A stretch of DNA of 64,000 nucleotides from UBA4810 sp002479215. GTDB lineage: Bacteria; Desulfobacterota; Syntrophia; Syntrophales; Smithellaceae. The notes below the pieces were generated by a model that saw only the letters and a program-made list of their open reading frames with translations, was not told where the DNA came from and searched no databases. Positions 61,406 to 64,000 of the stretch are shown here, in pieces (positions within the stretch are counted from its first letter, which is position 1; the number at the start of each line of letters is the position of its first letter). The stretch covers positions 1-64,000 of the forward strand of contig JBEKVB010000008.1 of assembly GCA_049514435.1 (NCBI GenBank). The letters run 5' to 3'. Position numbers and translations under genes: made by a program.

Positions 61406-62496
61406 TTTTTCATCTCCTCAATTACTTCTCTTATCAAACTGGCTTCTATACCTCCGTTGACAAACGGCATTCCTATTTTCTTTAACAAAACAAAATGAAT
61501 GATGTCGCCCTTTTTTTTCTTGTCCATACGCAACTGAGAAATTATACTTTCCGGAGAAAAGGGCTTAGGAATGTTTACGGGCAGGCCCGCGCTGTTTATA
61601 AGCCCTTCGATACGCATGGTTTCCCCGCTTTCCAGATAGCCCATTTTTTCGGAAATGCGCGCCGCCGCGATCATCCCCAGAGCCACTCCTTCTCCATGCG
61701 TTACTTTATATTGGGAAAGGGCTTCCAACGCATGCCCAATGGTGTGGCCGAAATTAAGAATGCGGCGCAGGCCTTGCTCCTTTTCGTCTATCTCGACAAT
61801 TGATTTTTTGATGCGGCAACAATTTTCCACAAGCTTTAACAAAAGCGACGCGTCTTTTTGTTTTACCGCTTCCATATTATCTTCCAGAGCATGAAACATT
61901 TTTTCATCTTCGATGACACCGTATTTGATAATTTCCGCCAGTCCGTTGTTGAATTCTTTTTCCGGCAGTGTATCCAGAAAACTCAAATCCGCAAATACTG
62001 CGCTGGGTTGGTAAAACGTCCCCAGTAGATTTTTACCGTAAGGCAGATCGATAGCGGTTTTTCCGCCGATACTGCTGTCCACCTGTGCCACGAGTGTTGT
62101 CGGAATTTGAATATAAGGAATGGAGCGCATGAAAACGGAAGCGATAAAGCCGACCATGTCGCCCACAACTCCGCCGCCTAAAGCAATTAAAAGAGTCTCC
62201 CTGTCGGCTCCCCGTTTTAACAACTTTTCCACAATATCCAGGACAGTGTTAATGTTTTTGGAAGTCTCGCCCGCGGGAAATTCGATGGAATCCACATTCA
62301 GTCCTACATCTTTTAAGCTGATTAAAAGCTTTTGTCCGTAGATTTTACCGACACAATCGTCCGTTATCAACACATAGAGTCCCGCTTTGTGGTTTTTGGC
62401 AATAAGCAGAGCCATCCGGTCGGCAATGCCTTTACCTATGCGTATTTCGTAGGAAGACAAAGACTTCTTATCGAGATTGACTTTCATTGATCGCAT
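61402..62496 (-). CDS. aroB: 3-dehydroquinate synthase
   Basis: 364 aa. NAD/zinc enzyme converting DAHP to dehydroquinate. Seen: ALGGGVVGDMVGFIASVFMRSI, QIPTTLVAQVDSSIGGKTAIDL, NGLAEIIKYGVI, RILNFGHTIGHALEAL and HGEGVALGMIAAARIS (zinc ligands Glu, His, His). Overlaps pheA at its stop; 16 bases after the DAHP synthase. Confidence 0.96.
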   Translation of the reverse strand: MRSMKVNLDKKSLSSYEIRIGKGIADRMALLIAKNHKAGLYVLITDDCVGKIYGQKLLISLKDVGLNVDSIEFPAGETSKNINTVLDIVEKLLKRGADRETLLIALGGGVVGDMVGFIASVFMRSIPYIQIPTTLVAQVDSSIGGKTAIDLPYGKNLLGTFYQPSAVFADLSFLDTLPEKEFNNGLAEIIKYGVIEDEKMFHALEDNMEAVKQKDASLLLKLVENCCRIKKSIVEIDEKEQGLRRILNFGHTIGHALEALSQYKVTHGEGVALGMIAAARISEKMGYLESGETMRIEGLINSAGLPVNIPKPFSPESIISQLRMDKKKKGDIIHFVLLKKIGMPFVNGGIEASLIREVIEEMKK

Positions 62497-62511
62497 ATAC
62501 TTACTCCGTTT

Positions 62512-63522
62512 TTAGTGTCTCATCGCCGCGTTAATTGCCCTTAATTCATCCATCAATTGATAGAACTTTTCCGGTTTCAGGGATTGCGCTCCATCGGAGA
62601 CAGCCTTTTCCGGTTCCGGATGCACCTCGACAATAAGGCCATCGGCCCCTACGGCCATTGCGGCACGGGAAAGGGGGATTACATATTTCCAATGACCGGC
62701 GGCATGGCTGGGGTCAACAATGACCGGCAGATGCGTTAACCCTTTCAGTACCGGAACGGCGCTTATATCCAAAGTGTTTCTTGTAGCCGTTTCGAAGGTT
62801 CTGATGCCGCGTTCGCAAAGGATAACCTGAGAGTTACCCGCCGAAAGGATGTATTCCGCCGACATGAGCAGCTCTTCGATAGTGGTCATCATGCCTCTTT
62901 TTAAAAGCACCGGTTTTTGCGAACGGCCGACTTCTTTAAGCAGGGCAAAGTTCTGAATATTGCGCGCGCCTATCTGGAGCATGTCGGCGTATGATTCAAC
63001 AAGATCGACATCGGCGGGATTAACCACTTCCGTAACTACCGGCATGCTTGCCCGCACACGAACCTGATCTAAAATTTTCAAGCCCTCTTCTTCCATCCCC
63101 TGGAAACTGTAAGGCGAAGTGCGCGGCTTGTAGGCGCCTCCCCGAAGAATTTGCGCGCCTCCTTTTTTGGCTATATAGGCGCTTTCCAGTAATTGCTCTT
63201 CGCTTTCAATCGAGCAGGGTCCGGCCATCACTACGAATTCCGGGCCGCCGATTTGAATTTTGCCTACGGAAACCACGGTATTGCCTTCGTGCGATTCACG
63301 GCTCGCCAGCTTGTATGGTTTTAAAATAGGCATAGTTTTTTCCACCCCCGGTAAAGATTCCGCGTATTTGAGGATTGCCTTGTCGCGGTTATCCCCTACA
63401 GCTCCGATAATTGTTCGTTCGACCCCGTGCGAAGGATGCGCTTTGTATCCGACCGATTCAATCCAGCGGATTACATCCTCTATTTGCTTTTCTGTAGCTT
63501 GACTTTTCATTACCACAATCAT
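62512..63522 (-). CDS. aroF: 3-deoxy-7-phosphoheptulonate (DAHP) synthase, type I-beta with N-terminal FL domain
   Basis: 336 aa from MIVVMKSQATEKQIEDVIRW; the ATG has AGGAGG upstream and follows the leader hairpins. N-terminal ferredoxin-like domain (about 1-70), which in Thermotoga DAHP synthase confers Phe/Tyr feedback inhibition. Then the TIM barrel: VMAGPCSIESEEQLL, LRGGAYKPRTSPYSFQG, metal Cys in the AGPC motif, His in VDPSHAAGHWKYVIPLSRA, Glu/Asp in LIVEVHPEPEKAVSDGAQSL. First enzyme of the shikimate pathway and first structural gene of the operon. Confidence 0.95.
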   Translation of the reverse strand: MIVVMKSQATEKQIEDVIRWIESVGYKAHPSHGVERTIIGAVGDNRDKAILKYAESLPGVEKTMPILKPYKLASRESHEGNTVVSVGKIQIGGPEFVVMAGPCSIESEEQLLESAYIAKKGGAQILRGGAYKPRTSPYSFQGMEEEGLKILDQVRVRASMPVVTEVVNPADVDLVESYADMLQIGARNIQNFALLKEVGRSQKPVLLKRGMMTTIEELLMSAEYILSAGNSQVILCERGIRTFETATRNTLDISAVPVLKGLTHLPVIVDPSHAAGHWKYVIPLSRAAMAVGADGLIVEVHPEPEKAVSDGAQSLKPEKFYQLMDELRAINAAMRH

Positions 63523-63543
63523 GATTTCTTCCCTCCTAAAACT

Positions 63544-63575
63544 AAAAAAAGCCATGACGTTTTTGCCGCCATGGC
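63544..63575 (-). terminator. Second leader terminator before the aro operon
   Basis: Minus strand GCCATG (63575-63570) pairs with CATGGC (63556-63551), loop of 13 bases, then seven T residues. It ends about 20 bases before the DAHP synthase start. Confidence 0.7.
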
Positions 63576-63578
63576 CTT

Positions 63579-63626
63579 TAAAAACAGAAAAGCCATGGGC
63601 GGCTCGTTTTTGATCCACCCATGGCT
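63579..63626 (-). terminator. First leader terminator (attenuator) of the aro operon
   Basis: Minus strand AGCCATGGGTGG (63626-63615) pairs over 12 bp (one G-T) with CCGCCCATGGCT (63602-63591); TTTTCTGTTTTT follows. The GCCATGG core is shared with the second hairpin, so the four arms can also pair with each other in other combinations, as in attenuators. Confidence 0.8.
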
Positions 63627-63645
63627 GTTTTTGGTTTATATTACC

Positions 63646-63741
63646 TTAACAAGACCTCCTCAGCGACAGGCAGACCAATGCAAAATAGGTATAAAACCAG
63701 TAACCATAAATATTGCTGTTTGCATTTAGTTTTCTGTCCAT
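63646..63741 (-). CDS. Aromatic-residue-rich leader peptide of the aro operon
   Basis: 31 codons: ATG at 63741-63739, TAA at 63648-63646. Residues 12-20 read YGYWFYTYF: four Tyr, two Phe and one Trp in nine codons, in a peptide otherwise of mixed composition. It follows a strong promoter and precedes two terminator hairpins (20 bases after its stop) and then the DAHP synthase, first enzyme of the pathway for exactly these amino acids. The layout is the same as trpL or pheL in E. coli. Inference: ribosomes stalling at these codons when any charged aromatic tRNA is scarce change which hairpin forms. Homologous frame MQTAIF... in another register overlaps but lacks such a run. Confidence 0.8.
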   Translation of the reverse strand: MDRKLNANSNIYGYWFYTYFALVCLSLRRSC

Positions 63742-63770
63742 CGTGAAAAACCTGTCCTTTACTTGAAGCT

Positions 63771-63799
63771 CATATAAACAAACTAAAAATATTTGTCAA
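63771..63799 (-). promoter_or_regulatory. Promoter of the aro operon
   Basis: Minus strand TTGACA (63799-63794), 17-base spacer, TATATG (63776-63771). About 30 bases upstream of the leader peptide ATG. Confidence 0.8.
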
Positions 63800-63886
63800 G
63801 GAAAAACTTTTAAAAAGTTAATTTAATCTTTATTTTAGGAACCAGAAAAAAGTTTAAATCGAATTAACTTACATGAAACGCGTTAA

Positions 63887-64000
63887 TTAAAAAAGCGATT
63901 TTCCATCCTGGCTAAAATCATATACCCAGACAAATTCGGATGATTTTATAATAACAATTCCTGCACCTACGATATTAGCCTGCTCTCTTTCTACAATACC
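63887..64000 (-). CDS. C-terminal fragment of an unidentified protein
   Basis: An open frame enters at the right edge and ends at TAA 63889-63887, giving 37 residues (ending VWVYDFSQDGKSLF). Not recognised. Too short for a family call; the rest of the gene lies beyond the window. Confidence 0.5.
   Translation of the reverse strand, partial: GIVEREQANIVGAGIVIIKSSEFVWVYDFSQDGKSLF

Noticed and set aside
63591..63626. T-box riboswitch ahead of the DAHP synthase
   Set aside because: GGGTGGATC in the hairpin slightly recalls the T-box core, but the full AGGGTGGNACCGCG element and specifier stem are absent and a leader peptide explains the region.
63646..63729. A second short frame (MQTAIF... ending LHWSACR) overlapping the leader peptide in another register
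   Set aside because: Has one Trp and scattered Phe but no run of regulatory codons; the 31-codon frame with YGYWFYTYF fits the promoter and hairpins better.

Overview
The window looks like a chromosomal segment of an anaerobic, syntrophic-type deltaproteobacterium (Desulfobacterota, perhaps Syntrophales). This is an inference from gene content: a type IV pilus pilMNOPQ cluster, a DUF39 homocysteine-biosynthesis protein, 3-hydroxybutyryl-CoA dehydrogenase, glycine cleavage protein H with a lipoate-type ligase, and a deltaproteobacterial-style rho-rpmE-prfA-prmC-murA-hisD order. Most of it is conserved housekeeping DNA, densely packed with overlapping genes.

Layout. 1-4.0 kb (minus): a broken TMTC-like membrane protein behind a GT2 glycosyltransferase, a nitronate monooxygenase-family protein and a hydroxyacyl-CoA dehydrogenase. 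4.1-7.2 kb (plus): a NYN-domain protein and a large Ig-like lipoprotein with its own promoter and terminator. 7.3-14.2 kb (minus): holA, a LOG-family protein, rpsU, hisC, a lipoyl/octanoyl ligase, gcvH, an Xaa-Pro peptidase and a TPR protein. 14.3-20.4 kb (minus): a PilF-like lipoprotein, pilQPONM, ftsB and an XRE regulator. 20.7-32.7 kb (minus): DUF39, dut, then the translation/RNA block pnp, rpsO, truB, nrnA, rbfA, DUF503, infB, nusA, rimP, with a tRNA-Gly(CCC) upstream. 32.7-42.4 kb (minus): a small PH-like protein, hisD, murA, prmC, an inserted accessory patch (secreted hypothetical, broken GNAT, papain-like protease), prfA, rpmE, rho. 42.7-49.9 kb (plus): DEAD-box helicase, a frameshifted patatin lipoprotein, then rpmH-rnpA-yidD-yidC-jag-mnmE. 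50.0-54.8 kb: CsgG-like lipoprotein, TauE/SafE permease, HDAC-like protein, Nudix, NRDE and Sir2. 55.1-63.8 kb (minus): one aromatic amino acid operon, transcribed in the order DAHP synthase, aroB, pheA, aroD-aroE fusion, aroA, aroK, aroC, tyrA. Most junctions from aroB to tyrA are 4- or 8-base overlaps.

The most interesting signals are outside the large genes. (1) Upstream of the DAHP synthase lie a strong promoter, a 31-codon leader peptide with seven aromatic residues in nine (YGYWFYTYF), and two terminator hairpins built from the same GCCATGG core. This looks like transcription attenuation that senses all three aromatic amino acids. (2) A family of short palindromic intergenic elements has conserved borders (ATTCRACTAAC on the left, GRGTYTCATT on the right) but variable stems. 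Members occur in tandem, and some appear nested inside the loops of others, near 7.2, 11.7-12.0, 32.3-32.6 and 36.5 kb. (3) Three genes (TMTC-like, patatin, GNAT) are broken by small lesions. (4) A roughly 3 kb accessory insertion splits prfA from prmC.

Start codons were chosen from Shine-Dalgarno spacing, family N-termini and neighbour overlaps. Family assignments come from motif recognition by eye; no searches were run.
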